Counted from the stretch's first letter, positions 12,037 to 29,778 are shown. The stretch: DNA of 64,000 bases from Selaginella moellendorffii (GCF_000143415.4 NW_003314383.1:324544-388543), one strand, 5' to 3'. The notes: generated by a model from the sequence alone, not told the origin. Program-made: numbers and translations.

Positions 12037-12496
12037 CGGGGAAGAGCCTATCGATTCTCACCAGCGCCGCCTCCTCCTCTCTCCTCAAGCAATCATCGGA
12101 ATGAGAAAAGCTTCGATAGGAGATTTTCAATTCTAGGGTTCCTTCTTTTCCCTTAGAACCAACACGGGTGGAGCCGTGGCCGTCGGATGGAATGGCCATC
12201 GCCCCGCGCGCCGTCGGATCAACACGTGTGGGCGGAACGAGCACGGATAGCGACAAAAGGGAGGCCTTTCCTGATGGCGGCATTTTCATTTGCACTAATA
12301 TAAGCTAAATTAGCTTGCTTCGTTGTCCCGTTCTAACAGTGCCAAAACAGCAAGACACTTGCCCACAGCACCTTCGTTAGATTTGCGACAATTCTTTGGT
12401 CCGATCAATCGATCAATCAAGGGGCGCCCAGATCGCGATCGATTGATCCCAATTCGCGATCGAATGCGCCCAATTTGACGATTTCAAGGCGCGCAT

Positions 12497-12640
12497 TTGC
12501 ATCCGCGCACCGAATTCCACGAATTTCGCTACCGGAGCTGCGAATTCCCCGATTCCCTGCTCGTCCATAGCGCCCTAATCGCATATGCCCATAATGGGCA
12601 TCTGGACATGTCAAGATACCCGTACGTAACTCCCCCGCTT
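12497..12640 (+). pseudogene. PPR gene fragment
   Basis: An open stretch reads SLLVHSALIAYAHNGHLD, the 'AYAQNGHL' signature of the PPR repeats seen in the intact gene at 23270. The match stops after one repeat and no other repeat can be found nearby, so this is a small relic. The surrounding 12037-12677 otherwise holds only the aconitase leader and spacer. Confidence 0.6.
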
Positions 12641-12677
12641 CCGTACAAAGATGTCAATGCCTTTTATAATGAGGTTA

Positions 12678-15945
<3,268 letters not shown>

Positions 15946-16553
15946 CTGAGCGATGACGCGAAGCCAAGAACAGAGAAAAGAAATCCCTATCTATCGCTGC
16001 GCTTCCTCTTTGTCAAGCACCTTCGAATATGCTTCGCAAGCCAGGACACGTAGTCTACGGCCACGTGTCATCGCGCTGTTCGATCAGCAATGGTAGAATG
16101 ACGCCGGCAGCATCTTCTGCAATAGATTCTTCTCGTTGAGGCGCTATGAGCGCTATGGAAAAAGGTCAGAGCATGAAAAGGCAAGATACATTTAATTTTG
16201 CAAGCTCTTTGTGCTGAGTTGGAAGTAAAGGTGTAATGTTCATGTCCGCCACCTAGCGGTCGAGGACCTCCACCACAATTTATAGCACTCCAACACTGGA
16301 TTTCCGGAAGTTGCAAAATACCTTAAGGCCGTCAACCTGGCGTTTAGATAGATGGTAAGATAGGAGAGAGTAGGAAAACATAGTAATGGCGCTGCAGTGA
16401 CTTTAAAAATATTTTTAAAACAATAATTAAAATTAAAAGATTTCATTATTTATAATATAGTTATGGATTTCCTGATTCATTGCCGATATTCATTTTACTC
16501 AAACCCTAAATATAAGTTTTTCTCATAAAAATCCATAAAGGTTTTCTTAGGGC
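15946..16553. other. Divergent intergenic region
   Basis: The spacer lies between the 5' end of F2KP (-) and the kinase-like gene (+). It must contain the missing first F2KP exon. A short open frame starting MTRGRRLRVLACEAYSK with a good donor after it is one candidate, but its phase does not fit the next exon. Nothing else is recognisable. Confidence 0.4.
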
Positions 16554-18314
16554 ATGGCGGTCGAGTCATTTTTGAAGGCGCTGTGGGATTTGCCGCTCAC
16601 TGCCGAGGAGAAGGCGTGGATCCATTTAGAGTTTATGGAAATGCCTGTGCATTTGGTAGCTAGGTACTTCATTCCTTCGACTCCACAGGACAAAGCGGCC
16701 ACACTTCGCTCCTTCCTGAAAAAACTTGAAGGTAAGAAACGGCTTCTGAGCAATACATTTGTCACTAGTGCTAAAGATCGTTTTTTCAGGTAAAAAACGG
16801 GTTCCGAGCAATACATATGTCACTAGTGCTAAGGGCAATCAGCAGGTATAAACGGGTTTGTGTGCAGCCGGAGACAATGCTAGGCCAGGCCGACCGGATT
16901 TTAGTTGCCCTTCGGTGGCTGTACTTGCTAGTCGAAGGAGGTAAAGTGCAGCTCACTCATTTACGGACGGCTAGACTTCGGAAGATAAAGGTGGCGGAAG
17001 CGGATTACTACCCTGCGATTCTGTGCTTCCTGGAAGCGGCATCTTTTGGGCAGGAGGGTTTGCACTTTGGAGGAGAGGGAAACGTAAGGAAGTCGGATCT
17101 TCAGGGTTTCGTGAGCTCCAAGATGAAGGCTCCAACCAAAGTGAAGACTTCAGTCAAGCACGCAAAGGACAGTGACCCGACAGGAGTTGAGTCGAATGCA
17201 CTCTTGATTGGGCAAGAAGCTGAATACTTGAGCCTGTGGCTATGGGCTGCCTTTTCTGCCGCATGGACAGGTTCTGGGTGGTGAAATATCTGCGACAAGA
17301 CGGAAGTGTGGAGGTGAGTCCTGAGTTCCCACGAGCGCAGAAGCCCAATGAAACTCCGCAGCAGTTGGCCCTGATGAATCCCGCCTTCATACTGATGAAG
17401 CTGAGGGATTTGGACGACAGCGAGAGCAGGCTGTGGAGTGTTAGGCTCTGTGATATCCTTCCTGGCGTGCCGTCACTGGGATTCTCGACGTTGGTTGCAT
17501 ACATGGAGCAGCTGCGTGAGATACATGGTCTACGGGTTTCAGTTGTTCGTTTTCGTGGAGCACACAACGACGATATCAGCATCTCAGACCTGAACATCGT
17601 CGCTTATGGCCGCACGTCGCTTGTCATGCTCAGGAGATCGCGCTCAACGGTGTTGAAGATATGTTTGCCTGCAGATGCTGGCACCGAGAGAGAGATACAT
17701 TCAGCATCGGATGATCATCCTAATCTGCGGCAACTACTGAACTGGGGGACTGTGGACGTCGGGAACAGGGAGGGTGTTTTCCAGTTTTTGGAGTTGGACG
17801 GATTTGGGGAGCCTTTCAGAGCGAAGCATATAAGTGATTTAGCTTCAACTGAGATGATGTGGAACCAGGCATTCGAAGGTCTGAGGCATCTTCACCGCAA
17901 AGGCATCCTGCATCGAGACATGAAGCCAGACAACATGCTGGTGTTTAAAGGGAATGTATTGATGACTACGACGTCTCCTGTTTCAAAACTGATCGTCAGG
18001 AATTGAGGAGAAAGGTTGGCACTCGCGGTTATCACTCGCCATCCAGCTCGATGCAGCCTTACAAAGAAGAAGACGACATCCTATCCCTTGCTCTGGCGTT
18101 CTATTCTGCAAGGCTCGGCATCACAAAGTCTTCAAGGACGGGGCGCTTGCAGATCTTACGATGCTGTTTGGACCCGCACCTGTTCCCTGCTTGCATGAGG
18201 ATGGCAGTTGAGGATGCTTTGCGGAAACTCGGCCTCGATCAAGAACAGGATGATGAAGACAACAAAGAAGAAGAAAATGAAGACGAAGATGAAGATGACG
18301 ATGAGGAAGGTTAA
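16554..18314 (+). pseudogene. Kinase-like protein gene with frame breaks
   Basis: Exon 1 (16554-16731, MAVESFLKALWDLPLTAEEK) joins in frame to a second exon from 16884 (QADRILVALRWLYLLVEGG). A kinase-like C-terminal half follows: STVLKICLP (candidate ATP Lys), LRHLHRKGILHRDMKPDNML (catalytic loop with H, D and N), DYDVSCF in place of DFG, and GTRGYHSPSS in place of the APE segment, ending in an acidic tail. Two changes of frame are needed. One lies near 17225-17270 and might be an intron. The other, near 17960 (NVLM then DYDV), leaves no room for an intron and looks like loss of one G. The family of the N-terminal half is unknown to me. A sequencing error instead of true decay is possible. 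Confidence 0.6.
16732..16845 (+). repeat. Tandem duplication of a 58-bp intron segment
   Basis: Within the first intron of the kinase-like gene, 16732-16789 (starting GTAAGAAACGG, with CAATACATTTGTCACTAGTGC) is repeated imperfectly at 16790-16845. The copies share the donor-like start and most of the body. The duplication includes a duplicated 5' splice site. Confidence 0.8.
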
Positions 18315-18479
18315 GCAGAGCATAGTTGTCGGGCACAGAAGTGGAAGCTTTTTGTACTTATCTTTTTTTTTGTCTTGTTTTGTTTCTGGTACAGAAGTAG
18401 AAAGCGGTCTAAAGGTAACTATGAAGCTATTAAAGTTTGAGGTTTTAATATTAAGGAAATATATTTCAAGCGCGAAGAA

Positions 18480-18513
18480 TATATATATGTATATATATAT
18501 ATATATATATATT
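18480..18513 (+). repeat. AT dinucleotide microsatellite
   Basis: About 17 TA/AT units with one G interruption lie in the 3' flank of the kinase-like gene. Confidence 0.95.
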
Positions 18514-18761
18514 TCTCATAGCCTGGCCGATCAATATCCACCTTGGAAGAGACGAGGAGCTGGAAGTGCTGTTGTGACCAATCGATATCCACCTTAGAGT
18601 CACGTTCAGAAGACACGAGTGATTTATGAGCGCCGGAAGTGCGCATAGCAACAGCGGACTCCACCAGATCAACGACTCGGTTGAGGCGTTGCATTAGTCA
18701 GGCTTTTTGGTTATCAAATGCAGGTCTCGTGCCGCATCATCGCTGCTCCCGGCACCTCAGT

Positions 18762-18832
18762 TCCATTTCCGGGATTCGAACCAGGGTCTTCTGGCTGAGA
18801 GCCAAATATCTTGACCGACTAAATTGGTGTAT
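18762..18832 (-). pseudogene. tRNA-Glu(CTC)-like relic
   Basis: The minus strand shows a recognisable anticodon arm (stem TTTGG/CCAGA, loop CTCTCAG, anticodon CTC) and a T-arm with GGTTCGAATCCCGG. The D-arm is shortened (AGTCGGTCAAGAT) and the 5' half of the acceptor stem does not pair with GGAAATGGAA. It resembles plant tRNA-Glu but is degenerate; a tRNA-derived SINE head is the alternative. The rest of 18333-19100 shows nothing else. Confidence 0.6.
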
Positions 18833-19111
18833 TGAACCGAGATATGATTAATTAAGGGGTCAGGGCTTTAAGAATGGCCTCCTGCTTCTGCCGATCCGAG
18901 AGGCGAGCTGAATGTGGGGGATTCTGAAGCGAGAAGCGGAGCAAGCTGCCCAGAGATTTTAACGTGTTGAGAGGCACACTTAGTCGAGAGGCGAGGAGCG
19001 GCTCTCTCTCTCAACGGCTACAGGGCTTTCGTTTCCCAAGGGTCTTGAGGTAGCAATTCCAAATCCTTCGCTGCGGCTTATATGAGTTCCGTATGTGCAT
19101 GGCTTCGAAAT

Positions 19112-19760
19112 GACTCTTGGTCACCAGGCTCGTGAGCTGGATGAAGTGGAGGCTAGGTCTCTCCGACTTGAAGGAAACAGGTTGGTCTTTTCTTACTTCT
19201 TTGGATTCTAACTGAGTGGTGAAAGTTCAGATTGTTTTATGAGGGCAGCTACCTTCTGGCATGCCAGAAATACAGCCTGTGCATGCAAGGGCTTTAATCA
19301 CGAGTGAAGGAGTTTTCCTGGCTGCATCTAACAGGGACACCTTTCGTTCAAGAATGTAGCTCCGAGGCATTCCTGAGGCTGAGGAAGCACTCGCAGATTG
19401 CAATATGGTGCTGGAGGCAAATCCACTACATGAAAAGTGTCTCTTCAGAAAAGCGGCCGCTCTCAGTGCATTTGGCGTACATCGTGAAGCTCTCCGCTGT
19501 CTGGAGCGGGCTCTTCTGCATGCAATTGCTTCATCAAGAAAGGCTGAGTATAGCGAGATGTTCGAAGTTCCTAGAGCAGTCAGAGAAGGGTGTTTACGAC
19601 TTGGAGGACTACATATGGAACAACTGCAAGTTCAAAATGGCTCCAGAGTCTAGCGATTATGCTGGACATGTCGAGATCAAACTCACACCAAATGGCTATG
19701 GATGGAGTTTATACCTTACTAAAGATATTGAAGCTAACTCATCTAATAAATTTAATTTGC
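19112..19760 (+). pseudogene. TPR-protein gene relic (possibly TPR-SET)
   Basis: The plus strand reads in broken pieces: TLGHQARELDEVEARSLRLEGN, then after a short intron LFYEGSYLLACQKYSLCMQG, then EAEEALADCNMVLEANPLHEKC followed by LFRKAAALSAFGVHREALRC (a clear TPR pair), and in another frame EQSEKGVYDLEDYIWNNCKF then YAGHVEIKLTPNGYGWSLYL. The last piece resembles the start of a SET-type domain after TPRs, but I am unsure. Several frameshifts and stops divide the pieces, so this is a dead copy. Confidence 0.6.
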
Positions 19761-19765
19761 TCTGA

Positions 19766-21790
19766 CTGGGTTTAACCCAAAGGGTAGGATGTTAAGAAAG
19801 TAAAGCTCTCAATAGAATTGCAGACCAATTGCAAGAGTGCTCAACCTTGACAGGAAGGTGAACAACTGCCAACTAGATTCCAATCTGTTTGTGGGACTTG
19901 TTTGTGTTGCAAGTGCATCTTCAAGGGTAGTCAAGCAGCTGAATGCCCTGCCCTTCAATTGTAGAGGGCTCTTTTGTTCGACTTTTCCAGGCTATCACTC
20001 TTTTCGACCCTGCTCCAGTGGCCGTAGATATGCAACACATGATACCCCGAGTAGAACTTACGCATGGAATTTGGAACGTTCGAAGGCGAAAGTTTTAATG
20101 CTCTGTTAAGCCAAGCAAGATGAAGGAATAGATTTGCGAGAGAAAATGAAGGCATTTTATGAAAACGACGTGGTTGGCCCGCAAATATTATGCAAAGGAA
20201 GCAGCACCACAATTAGAATCAAGGGGGAAAGGGGAAGAGGAAAGAATAAATTAGATCCACTAGCGGTAGTGGAGGAGAGAACCTTGGGCCGACAACGAGG
20301 AGACTCCTCTAAACCATGTAGAACTTCCAAGACCCATGACAGCTGATACAACAGATTAAAGAATTGGAGCACACACGAAGCATTTTGTGGAGAAACACAG
20401 AGTTACAAAATGGAAGACTGTCCCTCGAGCAAGCGGCACCTTTCAAGCGGGAGAGGCTTTTTTCAGTACTTGTACTAGATTTGTATGTTTTTAAGTTGCG
20501 AGCGCACACGATTTTGTTCTTCGGCTTGCTGTAACTACAGGAATCTCTATCGTACAATCTTTGTTCTCTGTTGTTCTACTGCTGTTCATTGTTCTTGGTG
20601 ATGCAGAACAGATTGTTTGATTCGATCGATTTTGAAACTAGACATATAAGTCATGCCAGTTATAAGTGGGGACGATGTGAGCTCAGGGCAGGCTGTTATT
20701 CTCTCTGTACTTCTCTCCATCCCTCTCGTTCCATTCCCTGCTTGCTTGGCTATCTATTCCTTCTGATTCAGGGAGTTCTTCCCCCCTGGTTGTCTCATTT
20801 ATTCAATACAATGGACCTGATAGAGATCGGGGTCCTTGGACACAAGGCCGTGACATATGCAGCAACAAACATCATCAAAACAGGACAAGCCAGTTGCAAG
20901 TTATCTTTGCAACCACGATGCACTATCACTTTTGGAGCATCTTTCCTCTTTGGACGCGGGTATTTGGCTAGCTACAGACATTGGTGATGCAGACTGGCTG
21001 ACATCACTCTCTTTGGCCTGTGGATATATTGTCATGGCATTTTCGAAGGAGTTACCTTATGGCCACTGTTTTGGATAAAGGTATTAGGCCAAACCTTGTA
21101 CTGTTGGTATCTTTCCTTTGGTATGATCCTCCTCTTTGGTAATGTCAGCCCAAATGCATTTTTAGAACTTTGCAAAAAAGTTCATTTAGTCTTAAACCAA
21201 ATCCACCATCAGCCATCTTTCTGCGTTCAACTCTTCAAGAAAATGTTGCAATAGTATTAGGTTAAAGATTAGCAAAAAAAACTCACATTCTAGATGCAAG
21301 AATCATCATATAACACCTTTGATACATGAACTAACTTATCATGTGGCATGGAATATTCAACACATCAACTTACTGATGCTTCCTTGATCTCGACACAGCC
21401 CAATTGCTCTCTGCTTACTAGTGGCAACCTCACCAATTATATATGTCTCTTTCTAGGAAAGATCTTGTGCCGATAAAACAAGTGATGATCTGCCACAAGT
21501 GCAAACAAGCACATGCCCAGCCTCACAGTACACTGTTGATACCGACACAAGATCTCTGAACACACTCACTCTATAATATTTGACACAATGGGATTTATGT
21601 TGTTTAGCCATGCTCCTATCTTTCAGCTCTAAGATTCTCGGGATCTTGCCACCTCAGAAGCCCTAATCTACATCACTGTTTGAGTGCAACCCAAGTATAC
21701 CTCCAATTGCCATTCTTACTCCAGTTTGCAACATTATTGGCAAATGAATAGCCTGCCCTGTGCTCTTGCTTTATATCATCTCCACTGTTA
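19766..21790. other. Gene-free spacer
   Basis: Two kilobases with no convincing open frame. Pyrimidine-rich text around 20700-20815 ending in TTATTCAATACAATGG looks like the tail of an old LTR, and it could belong to the Ty3 relic to the right, but I could not pair it with a second copy. Confidence 0.35.
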
Positions 21791-22670
21791 CTTACGGAAA
21801 TGACTCATAACACCAGGGGATGAGCTCCACGAAGAAGTTGCCTATTGTTGGCCCAAGTCGAGCCCAAGGTGTGTGGTGGTGGTCCGTGATGCAGCTTAGA
21901 GACATGGAAGACATTATGAATCCAGCACCCAGTGGAAGCTCCATCTGGAGTGCAATGTCGTTCACTATGGCTGCATTGCACTTCTCCAGCGGGATTTTTG
22001 GCTGCCATCTTCCCCCAGCAGTCACCTGTGGGGTTCTCTCCTCCCCTTGTTTGTCAGACCTGACTCCACGCATCCGGTCTATCAATTTCTGGTCTGTGCC
22101 TCCTGGAAGAAGTGGAACCGTTGATGAGCCCTGGAACCAGTCAGCTGGCGAGCTGGCCCCGTCCATCGATACTTGAACACATCCTTCTCTCCTGGCATTC
22201 CTGGAGTTGATCTTGCCACTCTAAACTTCAAGTCCAGTCCTTTGGTCCTTTGCTTTCTTGATCAGTCTTTCTGCCATGCAAGCGCACCTCCAGTTGATCT
22301 TGGCGATCCAAGATCTGCTCCTGCTGCGAACCGAGCTGCCAGAGAGACTGATCAAGATTGTTGCATGGCCAAATACTGCTCATTTCCATGCTTCTGATCC
22401 GTCAGATACTGCTGCATGAATGCTTGCAGCACATTCTTGATCTCCCCCAGCCCCTCCAATGAGGATGCCACGTCAATATCTGGCTCCAACGTCACATTGG
22501 CCGCCTTGTGCATGGCGAAAAGCCCTAGCCATTTCTGCCGTGACCCCGATCATGGAACCCTGGCTGCTCCTGGGAGACGGAGACAGCCTCTCAATCGGAC
22601 AGCTCTCTTCCCGCTCCCTCATCCTCACAGATTAACATGAACGCCCAGAGGATTGGCGCTCTGATACCCA
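21791..22670 (-). mobile_element. Internally deleted Ty3/gypsy relic
   Basis: On the minus strand a primer-binding-site-like sequence (GGTATCAGAGCGCC, 22655-22668) is followed downstream by a short gag-like stretch and then by ELPLG followed in another frame by GCWIHNVFHVSKLHHG. 'IHNVFHVSKL' is the diagnostic end of Ty3/gypsy integrase. Only about 900 bp separate the primer site from the integrase end, so most of gag-pol is deleted. Frames are broken. Confidence 0.6.
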
Positions 22671-22757
22671 GGATCTAACTATTCTACCGTGGTGCCAAGT
22701 TTGGAATGAAGCACCTGCTCTATAATTGCTCTCACCTTGCTGAACAAAATGATTATA

Positions 22758-22815
22758 GGGAGGCGAATTTCGAGAGTCGAACTCAATACTCCTATCATAC
22801 CACTAGACCATTGGA
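22758..22815 (-). pseudogene. tRNA-Pro-like relic lacking the anticodon arm
   Basis: The minus strand reads TGGTCTAGTGGTATGAT, the D-arm of the tRNA-Pro copies at 29700-30100, then jumps to a T-arm (GAGTTCGACTCTCG). The anticodon arm is deleted. No other gene is seen between 22680 and 23269. Confidence 0.55.
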
Positions 22816-23269
22816 TTAATCGCGTTGCTTTTGCTTTTCATGCTATGAGCCTTTAGATTTGAGAATGAAGCAAAGAAGACAATTTGATGAATCTTTTGTT
22901 GGTGGTTGCAGACTTTCATGGGGGCTTGGATGGATTTTAGCATGACACGAAACTGGACTGTTTGCTGCTATTTCCCGTAGCCGATATTGCACCGATGAAT
23001 CCAGCAAACAACAGCAATGAGGAACTGATGATCAACAAAAGAAAAACCGCACGGAACTCATCCATTTCGTGACGAATCATATAACAATCGCTCTCAAGCA
23101 GGAAACAAAACAGGCCATTGGACTTCCTCCTTTTGTTTCTCAATTGTTCATTCAAGCTCACCCACGTTTGTATCTGGAAACTCGGTGTGTTTACAAATCA
23201 AACGATCAAACTATATTAGTCTAATATTAGAGTTTCAAAAATGTTATTCGCGCGCTAAATTCGTGAAGA

Positions 23270-25072
23270 ATGCCTGTGAATTCTAACCGATCCGCGCACT
23301 ACGAGCAGCGCGAATCGCACAAAGATTTGCTGCCGGAACTGCGATCCTGCCGAGATCTTACGCAGGCCAAGCGCCTCCATTCTCTCATCGCTCCCCGCCT
23401 CCACAGCGATAAGTTCCTGGCCAATCTGGTGGTACAGATGTATGGCCGGTGCCATAGCGTGGAGGAAGCCAGGGCCGTTTTTGACGGCATCCGCGAGCCC
23501 GATCTCTACACCTGGACACTCATGCTCGTCGCATATGCCCAAAACGGGCATTTGGAAGAAGCAAAACTAATATTCGATAGGATGCCCGTTCGTAACTCCG
23601 TGTCGTGGAACGCCTTGTTAGTGGCTTATACGCAAGCTGGGTATTTAACTCAATCCTGGAAATTGTTTCAGGAAATGCCCGAAAAAACCGTGATATCTTG
23701 GACAACTATTCTTCAAGCATATGCCCAGGAAGGGAATCTCGAGGCTACCAAGCACACGTTTGATACCATGCCAAAAAAGAATATCTACAGCTGGACGGTG
23801 ATGATGCAAGCCTACATTGCAGGCGGACGGCTGGATCACGCTCAGAGTATCTTTGTCTCAATGCCTTACCGAAACACAGTGTCCTGCACGGCTATGGCCG
23901 CAGCATATGCCCAGGATGGGAATATTCCTAAAGCTGAAGATATTACGAGCGGCATGCCTATTTTGGACCTGGTTTCACAGAACGCAATGGTGGCGGCATT
24001 TTCTCAAAGAGGGTTTGTGGAGGAGGCCAAGAAAACGTTTGATGGAATGCTGGAGAGAGATATCATCTCTTGGAGTGCATTGCTACAAGCTTTTGTGGAA
24101 AATCAAGACTTGGAAAAATGCAATAGAGTGTTTGATAGAATGCCCGAGCACAATCTAGTGGCTTGTAATTCTATGATATCTGCTTACGCCCAAAGTGATC
24201 GCCATTGCGAGCAAGCCAAATCTTTATTTGATAAGATGCCGGAGCGAGACGTTCTTTCATGGACGTCGATCATGCAAGCTTTTGCGCAGCATGGGCATCT
24301 TGAAGATGCCAAAGTATTATTTGACCAGATGCCGATGAAAGACGTTATATCATGGACTTTGCTCCTCCATGCATATGCCCGGGAAGGGCAGATGGTGTGC
24401 GCGCAGGGAGTTTTCGAGAGTATGCCGCTGGACGATGCGGTGCCTTGGAACATCCTCGTTGGCGGATATTCTCAGGCTGGGGACGTGGCAGAGGCCCGCA
24501 GCATTTTTAACAAGATTCCTGAAAGAAATATTCTCTCCTGGAATTCCATGGTTGTGGGATATGCCCAGAACGGGCATCTTGACGGGGCAAGGAACCTCTT
24601 CGAGAAGATGTCCAAACGGACGCTTGTGACATGGACGGCTTTGATCGCTGGATATGCTCACTTTGGTCATGGACGTGATGCCATCCAAATCTTCCATGAA
24701 ATGGAGGTGGAGGGTATTGATCCAGACGACCTCTGTTTTTTGAAGGTGATATCAGCTTGCACCCACATTGGTTTGCTAGAGAAAGCGCTAAATTATCTCT
24801 TATCTATGAGCTCCGATCATTGTCTAGAACCCAGCCAAGAACACTATGTCTGCGTTGCAGATGGCTTTGGGCGGATTGGAAACTTGAAGAGGGCGGAAGA
24901 GGTGATTTATGGCATGCCATACAAACCAAACGCCGAGGCTCTTGGAGCTCTGCTTGGTGCTTGTAGAATCCATCCACAGAACTCCCCCACGATTGGAAAA
25001 AGAGCAGCGAATCAAGTTCTCAGAGATAACAATCCCAAGGACGTCCATCGTTTGCTCCATATCTTCACGTAA
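23270..25072 (+). CDS. Pentatricopeptide repeat (PPR) protein, E-type end
   Basis: A single-exon gene of 600 residues. After LRSCRDLTQAKRLHSLI it carries about 14 tandem PPR motifs, most of them 31 residues long (SS-type), with repeated AYAQNGHLEEAK, FDRMP and SWT text. The final part (FLKVISACTHIGLLEKALNY, VCVADGFGRIGNLKRAEEVI, PNAEALGALLGACRIH) is the usual last L/S and E-like region; the DYW deaminase domain is absent. Such proteins bind organelle RNA base by base; in lycophytes they mostly specify C-to-U editing sites in mitochondria or chloroplasts, with the deaminase supplied in trans when DYW is missing. No long targeting peptide is obvious before the first repeats. Confidence 0.92.
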   Translation: MPVNSNRSAHYEQRESHKDLLPELRSCRDLTQAKRLHSLIAPRLHSDKFLANLVVQMYGRCHSVEEARAVFDGIREPDLYTWTLMLVAYAQNGHLEEAKLIFDRMPVRNSVSWNALLVAYTQAGYLTQSWKLFQEMPEKTVISWTTILQAYAQEGNLEATKHTFDTMPKKNIYSWTVMMQAYIAGGRLDHAQSIFVSMPYRNTVSCTAMAAAYAQDGNIPKAEDITSGMPILDLVSQNAMVAAFSQRGFVEEAKKTFDGMLERDIISWSALLQAFVENQDLEKCNRVFDRMPEHNLVACNSMISAYAQSDRHCEQAKSLFDKMPERDVLSWTSIMQAFAQHGHLEDAKVLFDQMPMKDVISWTLLLHAYAREGQMVCAQGVFESMPLDDAVPWNILVGGYSQAGDVAEARSIFNKIPERNILSWNSMVVGYAQNGHLDGARNLFEKMSKRTLVTWTALIAGYAHFGHGRDAIQIFHEMEVEGIDPDDLCFLKVISACTHIGLLEKALNYLLSMSSDHCLEPSQEHYVCVADGFGRIGNLKRAEEVIYGMPYKPNAEALGALLGACRIHPQNSPTIGKRAANQVLRDNNPKDVHRLLHIFT

Positions 25073-25095
25073 AGGCATATCGCTAGCAAAACTTG

Positions 25096-28037
<2,942 letters not shown>

Positions 28038-28448
28038 CACGCCTCTAAACCCTAAACCTAAATTTCGAAAGCCATGGCGGGAAAGTGATTTATTTCTAAC
28101 TGTGCAATACATCATACTTCTCACTGCGCATTGCGAGCACAGAGAAACCTGGCAGTATTGCTTAAACTTGATCTTGGGAAGTGAGATTTCTCCACAGATT
28201 CCAGAGCTCAGGATCTGCGAGACATCCACAAAATCTCCAGCTCCAGATCCGTCGATGGATGCGAGAGCTCTTCCCGAAACTTGCGAGACAACGAGACCAT
28301 CCTGTGGCAAAGAATCATCAGGAGCAAAGAAAGAGTTCCTAGGAAGCTAGATTTGTTCCTCGCAGATCCAAGGCTTTCGCTCAGCTCCCAATCGATCTAG
28401 AAAAACAAAATTGAAAAGCACAAAGGGGGGATTAGAGAGAGGAGCGAT

Positions 28449-28841
28449 TCAAGTGGCGATTTCTTGCGCTTCCTTGCTAGATTTGATCTCGCCGGCTTCG
28501 TTCTCGCCCTTTTCTTCGCCCTTGGTGACCGAATCAAGCACCGCCTGCTCAGCGCGCAGCACGACCCCGTAGTAATCCTGGTTGCTCTCCATGCACGCCT
28601 TCAAGAATCGCATCGCCGGCCTACACTTCTCGAGTGGCGACTCCGCTCCCTCGGATTTCTCCGATTTCTTCTTCTTCTCCTCCTCCTCCTCGGCCCTGTC
28701 GGTGCAATCTTCCCAGTTCACAAACACGCCGCCGCAAGGCCCCTTTTTCATGAAAGCGCAGAATCCACACTCACCATCGGCCGCATCCTCCTCCTCAGCC
28801 GCTTGCTGCTGGACGGGATCATCCTCATCCGCCAGCGCCAC
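28449..28841 (-). CDS. GCK-domain protein
   Basis: A single-exon gene of 130 residues. The core GECGFCAFMKKGPCGGVFVN followed by WEDCTDRAEEE and PLEKCRPAMRFLKACMESNQ is the plant GCK domain, with Cys pairs in a CxxC/Cx9C-like pattern that recalls mitochondrial intermembrane-space (Mia40-type) proteins. Flanks are acidic and Glu/Lys-rich. Function in plants is poorly known. The stop is about 140 bp upstream of the 28310 Met of the RecQ frame, so the two genes lie head to tail. Confidence 0.85.
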   Translation of the reverse strand: MALADEDDPVQQQAAEEEDAADGECGFCAFMKKGPCGGVFVNWEDCTDRAEEEEEKKKKSEKSEGAESPLEKCRPAMRFLKACMESNQDYYGVVLRAEQAVLDSVTKGEEKGENEAGEIKSSKEAQEIAT

Positions 28842-29229
28842 CGTAAAGAACCCTAAAACCTAAAACCTCAGGAACCCTAAAACGTTTATAAGGGGGAGTT
28901 TTGTTAATTATATTATATTAGTCCTAAGTTAACACCAACATACTCGCCTGCGTCGGCGAATCTGGCCTCCCTCAGCCTGGACATGTCTGCTAAGCACCAA
29001 ACAGTGATCCCATTTTTTTCCTCTTTCTCTTCAGTTCTCACAACACCATTCATGCTTGGAGAGCTGACTTTCGTTTTCTCCTCGTGGACTTTTCGGATCA
29101 ACCGAAAGAGTATTTGAGGGCGCTACAAAATTCGTCACACTCCAAGTATTCTTCTGCCTCTTTTTGATCCGTCTCCAATCGGGAATCACTTTCGAGCTCG
29201 GATCTTTCGTGATATAGTTCATAGCGATC

Positions 29230-29454
29230 ATGGTCAAGTTAGTGATTGTTCTCCTGCTGCTAGTGGCCTCCATTGGCGTTGTAGTGTTCACAAACAGGCA
29301 GAGTTTCGAGAGGCAGCGGCATTACAACCGCGATTCGTTTCCATCCCTGCTGCTTGGCAAGCTTCCCAGGAAAGTTTCGACCCCTCCACCGGGACCATCT
29401 CTCAGGCACAATGAAAACTTGGTGAGATCGAGCCACAGCATCACAGATCCATGA
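29230..29454 (+). CDS. IDA-like secreted signalling peptide precursor
   Basis: A 74-residue single-exon gene. Residues 1-20 (MVKLVIVLLLLVASIGVVVF) are a clear signal peptide. A variable region follows, and then LPRKVSTPPPGPSLRHN at residues 45-61, which lines up with the EPIP motif of INFLORESCENCE DEFICIENT IN ABSCISSION (LPKGVPIPPSAPSKRHN), including the P-P, G-P-S and terminal R-H-N. IDA peptides are secreted, hydroxyprolinated and bind HAESA-type receptor kinases to trigger cell separation. The short 13-residue tail after RHN agrees with IDA layout (77 residues in Arabidopsis). Too short for most gene finders. Confidence 0.78.
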   Translation: MVKLVIVLLLLVASIGVVVFTNRQSFERQRHYNRDSFPSLLLGKLPRKVSTPPPGPSLRHNENLVRSSHSITDP

Positions 29455-29706
29455 ACTTTGAAACACACAGGATTATAGATGTTCTTGCTTAAACTTTGTG
29501 AATATACACACAGAATAATTCTATCACTATCACGTTTGCTTCGTGATCCTTGACTAGTGACAAGTTTTTCTTGGTCCGGCAGCAACTAGTCAAATTTTAC
29601 GCCTGCTTTCATGACTCGGCATGGAGGGGACCAAGAGCATCGTCACAGCATCCACGAGGTCAAAAATGCGATCCACCTATGAATCATTAAACTTTCGAAA
29701 CGAGAA

Positions 29707-29778
29707 AGGGCGTATTCCGAGAATTGAACGTGGGACCTCTCGCACCCGAAGTGAGAATCATACCATTAACAAGGTAAC
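29707..29778 (-). pseudogene. tRNA-Pro(CGG) relic
   Basis: Anticodon and T arms are well kept (CTTCGGGTGCGAGAGG, GTTCAATTCTCGG) but the 5' acceptor and D-arm start are destroyed. It is one of a series of tRNA-Pro copies spaced 100-145 bp apart. Confidence 0.75.

Noticed and set aside
21820-22176. A 118-residue plus-strand frame
   Set aside because: The opposite strand carries the integrase-end signature of a Ty3 relic; the plus frame has no similarity to anything.
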